DNA of 64,000 nucleotides, from the NCBI GenBank assembly GCA_022844345.1, contig JALHLU010000002.1, positions 1-64,000 on the forward strand. Reading direction: 5' to 3'. The DNA is from Hyphomonadaceae bacterium (lineage in GTDB: Bacteria; Pseudomonadota; Alphaproteobacteria; Caulobacterales; Hyphomonadaceae). The position numbers and the translations under genes are program-made. The notes beneath the pieces are model-generated. The model had not been told where the DNA came from. It saw nothing but the letters and a program-made list of their open reading frames with translations, and ran no database searches. Positions within the stretch are counted from its first letter, which is position 1; the number at the start of each line of letters is the position of its first letter. This document shows, piece by piece, positions 35,163-44,023 of this stretch.

Positions 35163-35194
35163 GACGTCTCGATCGCAGAGACTACTTTAGAGTG

Positions 35195-35974
35195 ATGCCC
35201 GACATGTCTGACAAGCTTACAATCGCCGGCCGCGCGTTCACCTCGCGCCTCATCGTTGGGACGGGGAAGTATGCGTCGTATGCGCAGAACGCCGAAGCGG
35301 CGGAGGCGGCGGGCGCGGAGATCGTGACGGTAGCGTTGCGGCGCGTGAATGTGGCGGACAAGGGATCGGATCGGTTGATCGATCATCTTGATCCGAAGAA
35401 GTTCACCTATCTACCGAACACGGCGGGTTGCTACACGGGCGAGGACGCTGTGCGCACGTTGCGGCTGGCGCGTGAGGCGGGCGGGTGGAGCCTTGTGAAG
35501 CTGGAGGTGCTGTCGAATACCGCGCACCTTTATCCGGACATGATCGAGACGCTGCGCGCAACCGAGATGCTGGTGAAGGACGGCTTCGACGTGATGGTGT
35601 ATTGCACGGACGACGTCGTGTTTGCGAAGCGGCTGGAGGAGGCGGGCGCGGCGGCGATCATGCCGGCCGCCTCGCCCATCGGCTCGGGGCTGGGCATCCA
35701 GAACCGCGTGAACATAAGGCTTATTGTCGAGCAGGCGAAAGTGCCGGTGCTGGTGGATGCGGGTGTAGGCACGGCGTCGGACGCGACGATTGCGATGGAG
35801 CTTGGCTGCGACGCTGTTATCGCCAACACGGCGATCGCGGCGGCGAAGGATCCCATCGGCATGGCGCGCGCGATGAAGCATGCGGTGATCGCGGGGCGCG
35901 AGGCCTATCTCGCGGGGCGCATGGCCAAGAAGATGTATGCCGATCCATCCAGCCCGCTGGGCGGGCTGATCTGA
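35195..35974 (+). CDS. thiG: thiazole synthase ThiG
   Basis: A TIM-barrel enzyme of about 259 residues that joins 1-deoxyxylulose 5-phosphate, dehydroglycine and the ThiS thiocarboxylate into the thiazole of thiamine. The features are [16 protein letters not shown], the Schiff-base Lys in [10 protein letters not shown] (about residue 108) and phosphate binding at [12 protein letters not shown] and [14 protein letters not shown]. It ends in the flexible tail [10 protein letters not shown]. Starts at ATG 35195 and ATG 35204 are both possible; the first is used here. It belongs with thiS upstream; thiE, thiF and thiO are not in the window. Confidence 0.95.
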   Translation: MPDMSDKLTIAGRAFTSRLIVGTGKYASYAQNAEAAEAAGAEIVTVALRRVNVADKGSDRLIDHLDPKKFTYLPNTAGCYTGEDAVRTLRLAREAGGWSLVKLEVLSNTAHLYPDMIETLRATEMLVKDGFDVMVYCTDDVVFAKRLEEAGAAAIMPAASPIGSGLGIQNRVNIRLIVEQAKVPVLVDAGVGTASDATIAMELGCDAVIANTAIAAAKDPIGMARAMKHAVIAGREAYLAGRMAKKMYADPSSPLGGLI

Positions 35975-35977
35975 TCG

Positions 35978-36733
35978 CTATTTCTTGTCCTTGAGTTCGG
36001 CGCGCTTGGCTTCGACCAGCGACTTGACCGCGTCGGCGTCGCCGCCGGCGAAGAAGGTGCCGTTGATGAGGAAGCCGGGCGTGCCGCGGATGCCGGCTTC
36101 CCGCGCTTCGGCCGCGAATCGGTCGATCTGAGCTGCCACTGCGGGGGTGAGCATGTCCGCCTTCCAGCGGGGGATGTCGAGACCGATCGAGCGCGCCAGG
36201 ATTTCGAGATTTTCCGGGGTGTAGGCGCCAGCGGGAGCGGTCATGAGCGCAAGGTGCATTTCGCGATACTTGCCCTGCCGGTGGGCGGCAAGAGCGGCGC
36301 GCGAGGGCGCTCCGTCGCGCGCGCCCTGCCAGTGGAGCTCCTTGAACACCACGCGAGTGTCGCCGCGACGATCGTCGGCAAGTTCGATGACGGTGGGAAG
36401 CACGCGCTTGCACCAGCCGCAATCATAGTCCGTGAACTCGATGATGGTGATCGGCGCGTCCTTACGGCCGATTGAGGGGTCGTCCTTTGCCGAGGCGATC
36501 AGCTTGTCCCATGACGCTTCGGCGACAACGGTCTGCTGAAGGGCGTCCTTCACCTCATAGGCGCTCTGCATCTCGAAGAGGATTTCGGGTTCGCGCAGCA
36601 GGTATTCGCGGACGATGGCTTCGACCTCGGCCTTCTCCATGCGGCCGATGCTGTCGGGCGCCGCGACCTGCGAGGGGCCGCCACACGCTGAAAGGCCAAA
36701 GGCGATCGAGAGAGGAAGCAGAAGCGCGCGCAT
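35978..36733 (-). CDS. DsbA-family thiol oxidoreductase, lipoprotein
   Basis: A 251-residue protein with a lipoprotein signal (RALLLPLSIAFGLSACGG, lipobox LSAC). An N-terminal helical segment (VEAIVREYLLREPEILFEMQ) precedes a thioredoxin-fold domain with the CGWC active site in TDYDCGWCKRVLP (about residue 104) and the cis-Pro motif RGTPGFLING. It resembles DsbA/ScsC-like thiol oxidases acting on periplasmic cysteines. ATG 36733 has AGGA at a good distance; ATG 36742 is an alternative. It faces thiG tail to tail with only three bases between the stops. Confidence 0.9.
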   Translation of the reverse strand: MRALLLPLSIAFGLSACGGPSQVAAPDSIGRMEKAEVEAIVREYLLREPEILFEMQSAYEVKDALQQTVVAEASWDKLIASAKDDPSIGRKDAPITIIEFTDYDCGWCKRVLPTVIELADDRRGDTRVVFKELHWQGARDGAPSRAALAAHRQGKYREMHLALMTAPAGAYTPENLEILARSIGLDIPRWKADMLTPAVAAQIDRFAAEAREAGIRGTPGFLINGTFFAGGDADAVKSLVEAKRAELKDKK

Positions 36734-36808
36734 GGAAATCATCCTGTCAGGCGAAGCTGGCCGAACCGTAAGGCCCGACATATGGCGTGCGCCGCCAGGA
36801 ATCCAGCA

Positions 36809-38197
36809 TCACTGTTGCGTTTGGATCGACAGATCCGAAAGGCCGCTGCGGCCGCCGCGCGGGCGGTTGCGGGGGTCGGACAGGGCCATGATGTCATCGG
36901 CGCGCTGGCCGTTGGGGGTTTCGAGCGTCAGCTTGTCGCGGGCGCGATTGGCAAAGACGAAGGCGCGCGCCATGTCGCCGCGGTAGTAGGCCTCCTCGGC
37001 CGTAGCGAGGTCAGCGTCGCCGATGCGTCCCTGCCGGGCGTAGACGACAGCGAGCTGGTTCCAGGCAAACGAATTGTCGTGCTCAAGATAGATTGCGTCC
37101 TGCAGCAGCCCCTCGGCCTCGGCGAGGTCTGAGTCTTCCTTCGTGCCGATCAATGAACGGGCGAGGTTCACTTTCAGCAGGGCGTGCTGGGGGGCCAGCT
37201 CAACCGACCTGCGGTGGTCGGGGATGGAGTCGGCAGCGCGCCCACTTTCGAACAGGATCTGGCCCTTGAGCTCGTGGAAGTAGGGATTTTCCGGCTCGAT
37301 GGCGATGAGTTCGTCAACGAGGGTGAGCGAGGCCTTTATGTCCACCGCGCGGTAAGCGGCGATGGCGCGGGCGTACTTGGCCGGCAGCGACTGGTCGGTC
37401 GTGGGATAGCGCGAAGCGACGCGGTTGGCCGGGCCGATGAAGCCGACGAGTTTGGCCTTCATCATAGCGAGCTGCGTGGCCGTTTCCTCGCTTTGCGGGG
37501 TGGACTTGGCGGTGATGCCGGCTGCGCGGCGCGACAGCGCGGCGATGCGGTCGCTGGAGATCGGGTGCGAACGAAAATAGGGATCGCGACGGGATTCCGA
37601 CATCAGTTCCTGATAGCGGAAATTCTCCATGAACGAGGCGAGGCCATCGGCCGATTGCCCGGTCTTTTCCAGGAAGGAGAGGCCATACTGGTCGGCCGCG
37701 CTTTCCTCAACGCGCGTGAACTTGAACATGGTCATCAGGCCGAACTGCTGTGCGGACCCGAAGAGGGCCAGCGCTGCGTCGGGCGCGCCCGCGAACAGGG
37801 CGAGTGCGCCAAGGCCCATGGTGATCAGCGACGTGTTGCCGGCTGCGCCCATGGCGGCTTCGCGGGTCACGTTGTGGCCGCCGGCGATGTGGCCGGTCTC
37901 GTGCGCGATGACGCCCTTCAACTCCTCGGGCGTACGGGCTTCCATGATGAGGCCGGTGTGGAGGAAGAGATTCTGCCCGGCCGCCACGAAGGCGTTCAAC
38001 GTGTCGTCCTGCACAATATAGATGTTGACGTCGGACGGCTTGAGGCCGGCGGCCTCGAACAGCGGATCGGAGTAGTCGCGCAGGATCTGCTCGATCTCGG
38101 CGTCGCGGATGAGGCCCTGGGCCGACGCAGTCAGCGGCGCGGTGAGCGCAAGCACGGCCGTCGCCAGTGCGGGCAGGACGTTCTTCAGCAAGCCCAT
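36809..38197 (-). CDS. M48-family periplasmic metalloprotease with TPR-like repeats (BepA-like)
   Basis: A 462-residue protein. It has a signal peptide (GLLKNVLPALATAVLALTAP, cleaved near ASAQ), then an M48 peptidase domain with zinc motif VIAHETGHIAGGH (about residue 102) and the third ligand Glu in VEESAADQYGLSF. The C-terminal half has helical repeats (PENPYFHELKGQILFESGRA, APQHALLKVNLARSL, WNQLAVVYARQGR) of the TPR type. This arrangement matches BepA/YfgC, a chaperone-protease that helps or removes outer-membrane proteins such as LptD. ATG 38197 follows GGAG. It is read in the same direction as the DsbA-like lipoprotein gene, 75 bases downstream. Confidence 0.92.
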   Translation of the reverse strand: MGLLKNVLPALATAVLALTAPLTASAQGLIRDAEIEQILRDYSDPLFEAAGLKPSDVNIYIVQDDTLNAFVAAGQNLFLHTGLIMEARTPEELKGVIAHETGHIAGGHNVTREAAMGAAGNTSLITMGLGALALFAGAPDAALALFGSAQQFGLMTMFKFTRVEESAADQYGLSFLEKTGQSADGLASFMENFRYQELMSESRRDPYFRSHPISSDRIAALSRRAAGITAKSTPQSEETATQLAMMKAKLVGFIGPANRVASRYPTTDQSLPAKYARAIAAYRAVDIKASLTLVDELIAIEPENPYFHELKGQILFESGRAADSIPDHRRSVELAPQHALLKVNLARSLIGTKEDSDLAEAEGLLQDAIYLEHDNSFAWNQLAVVYARQGRIGDADLATAEEAYYRGDMARAFVFANRARDKLTLETPNGQRADDIMALSDPRNRPRGGRSGLSDLSIQTQQ

Positions 38198-38330
38198 TCC
38201 AGCACTCCATCGATCGGCCGCCCAACCCGTATGTAGCCCGGCCGTTTGCACCCTATCCGTTGGGACAGGGCAAGCAAAGGCGCGGGCGCCGTGAGTTGGC
38301 CAGCCTTGCGCAGTTCAGCGCGGGAACGCC

Positions 38331-40877
38331 TCAGCCGGTCTTGCGGCGGCTCCACCAGCCGGACTTGCGCGGGGCCTTGTCAGCCGCCGGCTCTTCCTTG
38401 GCCGGCGCGCCATGAATGGCGTGCCACCGCGCTTCGGCCGCAGCGTCTGCGCTTTCCTGCGCGGCAAGGTCGGCGGCAGTTGAGGCGATTTCATGGTCGC
38501 CCGGTGCGGAAGCCGCTGTTGCAGGTTCCGGCGCCGGTTCGCGAACCGGCTCAGGTTCCCGAGCCAGTTCGGCTACAGGTTCAGGCGCAGGCTGGCGCGC
38601 CGGTTCCGGGGGGGCCTCCGCCTCAGTCTCTGCAGGTGCGGCGAACACAGGGGTTGCCGCGATCGGCGGGGCGTCAACCGGCGCGGCAGGTTCCGCGACC
38701 GCGAGTTCGGGCTCCGGTTCGGCGGCAGCAGCGACCAGGAATGGCGCCGACGCGATGGCGTCGAGCATTTCGCCGCCGTCGAAGGCGATGTCCGGAATGC
38801 GACTGCGCTCGGCGCCGCGATCGCGCTCGCGTCCGCCACGGCGGCGGCGGCGTCCGCCGCGTCCGCGGCCGTCATCTCGTTCCTCGTCGTCGCGTGCGGC
38901 GACGGGTTGGGGTTCTTCACCGGCGTCGGCGCCGCCATCGGCATCCGCAGAATCGCGCGGACGGTCACGGCCGGGACGGCGGCGGCGTCCGCCGCGGCGG
39001 CCACGACGCCCACGCTTGTTGGCGTCGTCGTCATCGTCTTCCGCGTCGGAGTTGGTTTCTTCCTCGCCATCATCGTCGTTGTCAGGGCTGTGGGCGTGAC
39101 CGTCGTGGTCTTCGTCGTCGGACTCGCCGTCGTCGATGATTTCGTCGTCGTCTTCCTCGATCTCGTCGGGAGCGGGCGGGGGAAGCGGCTTGAGCTTGCG
39201 CAGGTCGATCGGCTGCATCGGACGGGCTTCGATGACGTTGCCTTCGGCGCGGCCTTCGATCTTGAACTCGCCGGTCTTGAGGTCTTCGTCCGCCTCGATA
39301 CGGACAACGACATGGCATTCACGCTCGATGTCGGCGATCGGCGCGCGCTTTTCGTTGAGGAGGTAGAGAGCGACTTCAGGGGCGGCGTCGACGTGAACGG
39401 TCTGGACGCGGTCGTCGGCGGCGCGGGCTTCGATGGTACGCAGGAGCTGGATGGCGGCGCTTTCGATAGAGCGGACCCGGCCTGTGCCGCCGCAATGGTC
39501 GCAGGGCTCCGAGGACAGTTCCAACACGCCGGCGCGGCGGCGCTGGCGGGAAATCTCGAATAGGCCGAACTGCGAGATGCGGCCGGTCTGCACGCGGGCG
39601 CGGTCGATCTTGAGGCAGTCCTTCATCTTCTTCTCGACGGCGCGGTTGTTCTTGCCGTCTTCCATGTCGATGAAGTCGATGACGATGAGGCCGGCGAGAT
39701 CGCGCAGACGCATCTGGCGGCTCGCTTCGGCGGCGGCCTCCATGTTGGTTTTCAGGGCGGTGGCTTCGACGTTGCGCTCGCGCGTGGCCTTGCCGGAGTT
39801 CACGTCGATGGCGACGAGCGCTTCGGTCTGGTTGATCACGATATAGCCGCCGGAGGGCAGCTGGACAGTGGGCGAATAGATGCCTTCCAGCTGGTCTTCC
39901 ACGCCGGTCATCACGAACAGCGGGCCATTGTCCTCGTGCTGGACGACCTTGCGCGTATGCGAGGGCATCAGCATTTTCACGAAGGTGCGGGCCTCGTTGT
40001 AGGCCTCGTCGCCTTCCACGATGATCCGCTCGACATCCTTGTCATAGAGATCGCGCACGGCGCGGAGAACGAGGTGGCCTTCCTCGTGGATGAGGGCGGG
40101 GGCCATCGATTCCATCGTCTTGCCGACGATCTGCTGCCAGAGCTTGGTGAGATATTCGAAGTCGCGGCGCACTTCGTTCTTGGTGCGCTTGGCGCCTGCG
40201 GTGCGCACGATCAGGCCGGCGCCCGAGGGAATATCGAACTCGGACGTGATCGACTTGAGGCGCTTGCGGTCAGTGATGTTGGTGATCTTGCGGGAGATGC
40301 CGCCGCCGCGCGAGGTGTTGGGCATCAGCACGCAATAGCGGCCGGCGAGGGAAAGGTAGGTGGTGAGGGCGGCGCCCTTGTTGCCGCGCTCTTCCTTGAC
40401 GACCTGGACCAGCATCACCTGCCGGCGGCGGATGACTTCCTGGATCTTGTACTTGCGCTGGAAAAGGGCGGTGCGGCGCGCCTTCTTGCGCTCTTCCACA
40501 TCGTCGGCTTCCTCTTCGTCGGCGCCGCCATTCTCGATTGCGCCCGTGGCTTCTTCTTCCTCGCCATCTTCGGCGTCGTCCTTCGCGATTTCCCGGTCGG
40601 CTTCGGCGAGCAGGGCTTCGCGATCCTCCTTCGGGATCTGGTAGTAGTCCGGATGAATTTCGGAGAAGGCGAGGAAGCCGTGGCGGTTGCCGCCATAGTC
40701 GATGAACGCCGCCTGCAGCGACGGTTCGACCCGGGTTACCTTGGCGAGATAGATGTTGCCGCGAAGCTGTCGCTTGTTGCGGGCTTCGAAATCAAAGTCT
40801 TCGATCTGGCCGTTGTTGACGACGGCCACCCGGGTCTCCTCCGGGTGGGTCGCGTCGATCAGCATGAGTTTGCTCAT
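38331..40877 (-). CDS. rne: ribonuclease E
   Basis: An 848-residue endoribonuclease that starts mRNA decay and processes rRNA and tRNA. The N-terminus is MSKLMLIDATHPEETRVAVV. An S1 RNA-binding domain carries a long acidic insertion (about residues 90-130), as in other alphaproteobacteria. The DNase I-like catalytic sub-domain has its Asp residues in VAIDVNSGKA (about 360) and IVIDFIDMED (about 400). The zinc-link is CDHCGGTG (about 460). The C-terminal third is disordered: Asp-rich, then Arg-rich (RRGRRGGRRRRPGR), then Glu/Pro/Ala-rich, ending GWWSRRKTG. A GWW tail is known to bind PNPase in Caulobacter. AGAGG precedes ATG 40877. Confidence 0.96.
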   Translation of the reverse strand: MSKLMLIDATHPEETRVAVVNNGQIEDFDFEARNKRQLRGNIYLAKVTRVEPSLQAAFIDYGGNRHGFLAFSEIHPDYYQIPKEDREALLAEADREIAKDDAEDGEEEEATGAIENGGADEEEADDVEERKKARRTALFQRKYKIQEVIRRRQVMLVQVVKEERGNKGAALTTYLSLAGRYCVLMPNTSRGGGISRKITNITDRKRLKSITSEFDIPSGAGLIVRTAGAKRTKNEVRRDFEYLTKLWQQIVGKTMESMAPALIHEEGHLVLRAVRDLYDKDVERIIVEGDEAYNEARTFVKMLMPSHTRKVVQHEDNGPLFVMTGVEDQLEGIYSPTVQLPSGGYIVINQTEALVAIDVNSGKATRERNVEATALKTNMEAAAEASRQMRLRDLAGLIVIDFIDMEDGKNNRAVEKKMKDCLKIDRARVQTGRISQFGLFEISRQRRRAGVLELSSEPCDHCGGTGRVRSIESAAIQLLRTIEARAADDRVQTVHVDAAPEVALYLLNEKRAPIADIERECHVVVRIEADEDLKTGEFKIEGRAEGNVIEARPMQPIDLRKLKPLPPPAPDEIEEDDDEIIDDGESDDEDHDGHAHSPDNDDDGEEETNSDAEDDDDDANKRGRRGRRGGRRRRPGRDRPRDSADADGGADAGEEPQPVAARDDEERDDGRGRGGRRRRRGGRERDRGAERSRIPDIAFDGGEMLDAIASAPFLVAAAAEPEPELAVAEPAAPVDAPPIAATPVFAAPAETEAEAPPEPARQPAPEPVAELAREPEPVREPAPEPATAASAPGDHEIASTAADLAAQESADAAAEARWHAIHGAPAKEEPAADKAPRKSGWWSRRKTG

Positions 40878-41275
40878 GTCGTAGAACCTCTTTGTCTGGG
40901 AGGCGGACGGCGCGCGTAAGCGCGGCCATGGTCCGCAAGTGTATGGATTGGACAGAAGACGAGAGGGCTCGGCGTCCGGTCGGGCTGACTGAATCTCGCG
41001 TAATCGCGTTCATAATTGCCCTGACCAAAGAGGCTGCAAGGTCGCAGGCCTCCACTACGCACGGAACCGCTAGCGCCCTGAGCAGGATGGCTTTTTCGGA
41101 AGGCCGTCAGCAGGGCGACAAGGCGGACCATCGCGGCTCGCCTCATGACTCACCTATGCACGGATTGTGTCCAAAGGGAAAGGGCGGTGAGAGAGAACGG
41201 TGTGTTCCTGTATTTGCTGGGCTTTTTCTTGAAATAGTCCATTGAATGGTCCATTTTATAGACACGGAGACGCAA
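40878..41275. other. rne upstream region and vapBC promoter region
   Basis: About 400 bases between the divergent rne and vapBC starts. It should carry the rne promoter and leader; rne leaders often serve in autoregulation, but no structure is obvious to me here. Open frames on both strands lack ribosome-binding sites and are likely chance. The right end holds the toxin-antitoxin operator listed separately. Confidence 0.35.
41239..41260 (+). promoter_or_regulatory. candidate VapB operator within the vapBC promoter
   Basis: A perfect palindrome CCATT-G-AATGG (41239-41249) is followed at once by a third TCCATT half-site. It lies downstream of TTGAAA (41229-41234), a possible -35 box, and overlaps an A/T-rich stretch, ATTTTATA, that could hold the -10. 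Toxin-antitoxin pairs usually repress their own promoter through such sites. The start codon is about 27 bases further on. Confidence 0.45.
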
Positions 41276-41542
41276 ATGCGGATTTCAGTGACGGACGCCA
41301 AGGCCCAGCTGACCGAACTCGTGCGGCGAGCGGAGGCGGGGGAGGAGATCGTGCTGACGCGGCATGACAAGCCGGTGGTGGAGATTCGGGCTGTTCAGGA
41401 TGAAATCACGCAGGAGGAGCTTCGCGAGAAGCGCCGGCGGGCGCTGAATGCGTTGGCCGCCGCAGCGCCGAAGGCCGAGCCGTGGCCAGACGCGGCTCAC
41501 GCGGCAGACTTTCTGTACGATGAGTTCGGGTTGCCCAAGTGA
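41276..41542 (+). CDS. vapB: antitoxin, Phd/YefM-type (VapB-like)
   Basis: An 88-residue protein with the Phd/YefM fold: MRISVTDAKAQLTELVRRAE then GEEIVLTRHDKPVVEIRAV, which binds DNA as a dimer. The C-terminal part, with acidic and Trp residues (PKAEPWPDAAHAADFLYDEF), should wrap the toxin. ATG 41276 follows GGAG at good spacing; an upstream in-frame start at 41246 lies in the operator and is unlikely. The stop overlaps the GTG start of the toxin by four bases. Acting as repressor and toxin inhibitor is inferred from the family. Confidence 0.88.
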   Translation: MRISVTDAKAQLTELVRRAEAGEEIVLTRHDKPVVEIRAVQDEITQEELREKRRRALNALAAAAPKAEPWPDAAHAADFLYDEFGLPK

Positions 41543-41922
41543 TTGTCATCGACACATCTGCGCTGATGGCGGTTGCGCTGAACGAGCCAGCGCGGCCCGT
41601 TGTCCAGGCAAAGATCGAAGAAGCGAGCCAGGTGGTGGTTTCTGCGGCAACGGTCGCAGAACTGCTCATCGTTGGTCGTCGCCGGGGTCTGGGGCAAGAA
41701 GTCGAGGCGGCGCTCGAGGGAATCGCCGCCCTTGTGGTCCCGGTGACGGCTGCCATGGCCGTCAAGGTGGCCGACGCCTACGACCAATGGGGCAAAGGCG
41801 CACATCCGGCTGGGCTAAATTTCATGGACTGCTTCGCCTATGCCCTTGCCAGGGAGCGGGACTGCCCGTTGCTGTTTGTCGGCGACGACTTCGCACGGAC
41901 CGATGTTAAGCAGGCAATCTGA
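41539..41922 (+). CDS. vapC: PIN-domain toxin VapC
   Basis: A 127-residue PIN-domain endoribonuclease. The acidic catalytic residues are in MIVIDTSALMAV (Asp5), VVSAATVAELLIV (Glu) and LNFMDCFAYALA (Asp), with a last Asp in LFVGDDFARTD. VapC toxins cut tRNA or rRNA and are held inactive by the paired antitoxin. It starts at GTG 41539, overlapping the antitoxin gene by four bases (GTGA), so the two are coupled. The pair breaks the usual rne-to-amiC neighbourhood, so it is probably a later insertion. Confidence 0.92.
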   Translation: MIVIDTSALMAVALNEPARPVVQAKIEEASQVVVSAATVAELLIVGRRRGLGQEVEAALEGIAALVVPVTAAMAVKVADAYDQWGKGAHPAGLNFMDCFAYALARERDCPLLFVGDDFARTDVKQAI

Positions 41923-41925
41923 AAC

Positions 41926-42399
41926 CTACCCCTCGCACCTCCTCTCCTGTCCCACGACGCCGACGCGGGTGACGCGGCCGGTGGTGTTGGCGACGTCGAA
42001 GTAGAGCTTGCCATAGTCGTAGAGGGTTGTTTCGCCGCGTGTTTCGACGCAGCGGGGTTTGCCGAGGGAGGCGCGGGCGTGGATCTGCTCCGTGCCGGGG
42101 CGGACCCCGTCGGAGGTGTGGAACCGGGCGTCCTCCACGATGATCCAGTAGACCTCGTCATGCGCGCCGACCGTTAGGCCTTCGGGGAAGGTGTAAGTCG
42201 TGGCGTTCGAGTCCGGGATGGGGGCTGTGCGCAGGGGTGTTCCCTTTACGGCAAGGAGGGTGGCTAGCGGCATGCCGATCTGGACCTCGCCGACCCGGTG
42301 GCCGGGCACGATCAGGTTGTCATCCAGGGTCAGGGGCCCGGAGGCGCAGCTGGCTGTCGCAAACAGGGCGGCGAGGGCGGAAAGGCGGGCAAGGGACAT
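41926..42399 (-). CDS. hypothetical lipoprotein
   Basis: A 157-residue protein with signal MSLARLSALAALFATASCAS; the lipobox would be TASC. The mature part is strand-rich: VGEVQIGMPLATLLAVKG (a pattern seen in SmpA/OmlA-like small folds), TYTFPEGLTVGAHDEVYWII, and TLYDYGKLYFDV. One Cys pair (KPRCVETR, ERRCEG) may be bridged. The function is unknown. It is convergent with vapC, three bases apart, and divergent from amiC. Confidence 0.7.
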   Translation of the reverse strand: MSLARLSALAALFATASCASGPLTLDDNLIVPGHRVGEVQIGMPLATLLAVKGTPLRTAPIPDSNATTYTFPEGLTVGAHDEVYWIIVEDARFHTSDGVRPGTEQIHARASLGKPRCVETRGETTLYDYGKLYFDVANTTGRVTRVGVVGQERRCEG

Positions 42400-42569
42400 G
42401 GCGGACAACTCGCTCGATGCGCCCCGCCAGCGGCTTTGCACACATCAATACAGGTCACACGCGTTGTCGAGCACGATCACCGTTCCCAACGAACAGTTAA
42501 CGACGTGCGGTTAAGGCTTGGGACACGGACCAGAAGGTCCAGACAAAAGTCCTGAAGGGGCGAGCCTGC

Positions 42570-43763
42570 GTGCGCGCACTGGTTGCGAAAATCGCAATGC
42601 TGCTTGGCGTGCTGTGCGTCACGGCATCGAGCGCCATCGCCGACCCGCCGGCCGGGCGAGTGACATCTGTGCGGTTTGGCGGCGAGGGCCAGGCTACGCG
42701 CATCGTCATCGAGAGCGATACGCCCCTGCAATATCACGTTTTTCTGCTCGCAAGCGGCGCCAACCGCGTGGTTGTCGACCTGCCGCGCGTGCGCTGGTCC
42801 ATTGGGGGGCTGACGACTGAGTCCGGGTCCGGCGCGGGCGCCGGCGTGGTGGCGGGCTACCGCTATGCCCATAACACGGCGACGACTTCACGGCTTGTGC
42901 TCGATCTATCGCGGCCGGCGACAGTGGTTCGAGAGTTTGTTCTGGTGGGGAAGGACAAGGACGAACCGCACCGTATCGTCATCGACCTGGATCCGGCGAC
43001 CCCGCAGGCGTTTGCCGATGCTGCAACTGGCGACATGGGCGGGCCGCAGCCGGTCGCGCACCAGGTTTCACGCAAGCCGCTGGTCGTGATCGATCCGGGC
43101 CATGGCGGCAAGGACCCCGGGGCGATCTCGCGGGGCGGGGTGAAGGAAAAGGAAATCACACTGGGGGTGGCGCTGCAGCTGCGCGATGCGCTGGTTGCCA
43201 CGGGCCGGTATGACGTTGCTCTTACGCGATCCACAGACGTCTTCATCGAGCTGGAAGACCGCGTGACCAAGGCGCGGAACCTCGGTGCGGACTTGTTCAT
43301 TGCCCTCCATGCTGACGCAGGCGGCAAGCCGGCGACGCGGGGAGCGTCCGTGTACACACTGTCTCCGGACGGGGAGAAGCGCATCGACGGGGTCAGCCAG
43401 CAGCACGACTGGATCCTGGATGTCGAGGTGGACTCCACCCGGCCCGACGAGGTCAACCAGATCCTGCGCGACCTGGTGCAGCGGGAGACGAAGAACCAGT
43501 CGGCGCGGTTCGCGCTGATCCTGGCGGATGCGCTTGGCGGATCGGGCTGGCCGACGCTGGAGAATACTCACCGCCGCAAAAGCCTCTACGTGCTGCTTAG
43601 CCCGGATACGCCAGCGGCGCTGCTGGAAATGGGCTTCTTGACCAATGACGAGGATGTAACGGCGCTGCAGTCCGAGAGCAGGCGGCGGACGCTGGTGACG
43701 GCCGTGAGCCACGCGATTGACAGCTATTTCGACAGCCAGACCATGATGGTCGCGGGGCGATAG
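42570..43763 (+). CDS. amiC: N-acetylmuramoyl-L-alanine amidase with AMIN domain
   Basis: A 397-residue periplasmic enzyme that removes the peptide from peptidoglycan, needed for daughter-cell separation. It has a signal peptide (MRALVAKIAMLLGVLCVTAS). An N-terminal AMIN domain (about residues 30-135: RVTSVRFGGEGQATRIVIES) directs it to the septum. An Amidase_3 catalytic domain has zinc ligands in VIDPGHGGKDPGA (His at about 175), DVFIELEDR (Glu), FIALHADAGG (His) and the catalytic Glu in LLEMGFLTNDED. The gene order amiC-mrcA next to rne is usual in alphaproteobacteria. Confidence 0.94.
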   Translation: MRALVAKIAMLLGVLCVTASSAIADPPAGRVTSVRFGGEGQATRIVIESDTPLQYHVFLLASGANRVVVDLPRVRWSIGGLTTESGSGAGAGVVAGYRYAHNTATTSRLVLDLSRPATVVREFVLVGKDKDEPHRIVIDLDPATPQAFADAATGDMGGPQPVAHQVSRKPLVVIDPGHGGKDPGAISRGGVKEKEITLGVALQLRDALVATGRYDVALTRSTDVFIELEDRVTKARNLGADLFIALHADAGGKPATRGASVYTLSPDGEKRIDGVSQQHDWILDVEVDSTRPDEVNQILRDLVQRETKNQSARFALILADALGGSGWPTLENTHRRKSLYVLLSPDTPAALLEMGFLTNDEDVTALQSESRRRTLVTAVSHAIDSYFDSQTMMVAGR

Positions 43764-44023
43764 GGCGCTGGCGGTCTTCTGTTGCTGTTGCGGGACCAGA
43801 ACGGTCTTGGGTCCGCGAGCTCCGGATACGACGAAAGTGGGCTGTTTTTAACGCGCATGGGGCCTGTCGCCGGACAAATCCGCGCCTTAAAGTGAACGCA
43901 AACCTCGGTGATTCCGGATTGCTGTAACAAGGCGGCCGTGCGGTGCGCCGGAAGACTCGTGACTGGCTGCGGAGCCATGTGTGATCGTGGACCGCGGTGC
44001 GACTTGCTCCAGCCTGGTGAGAG

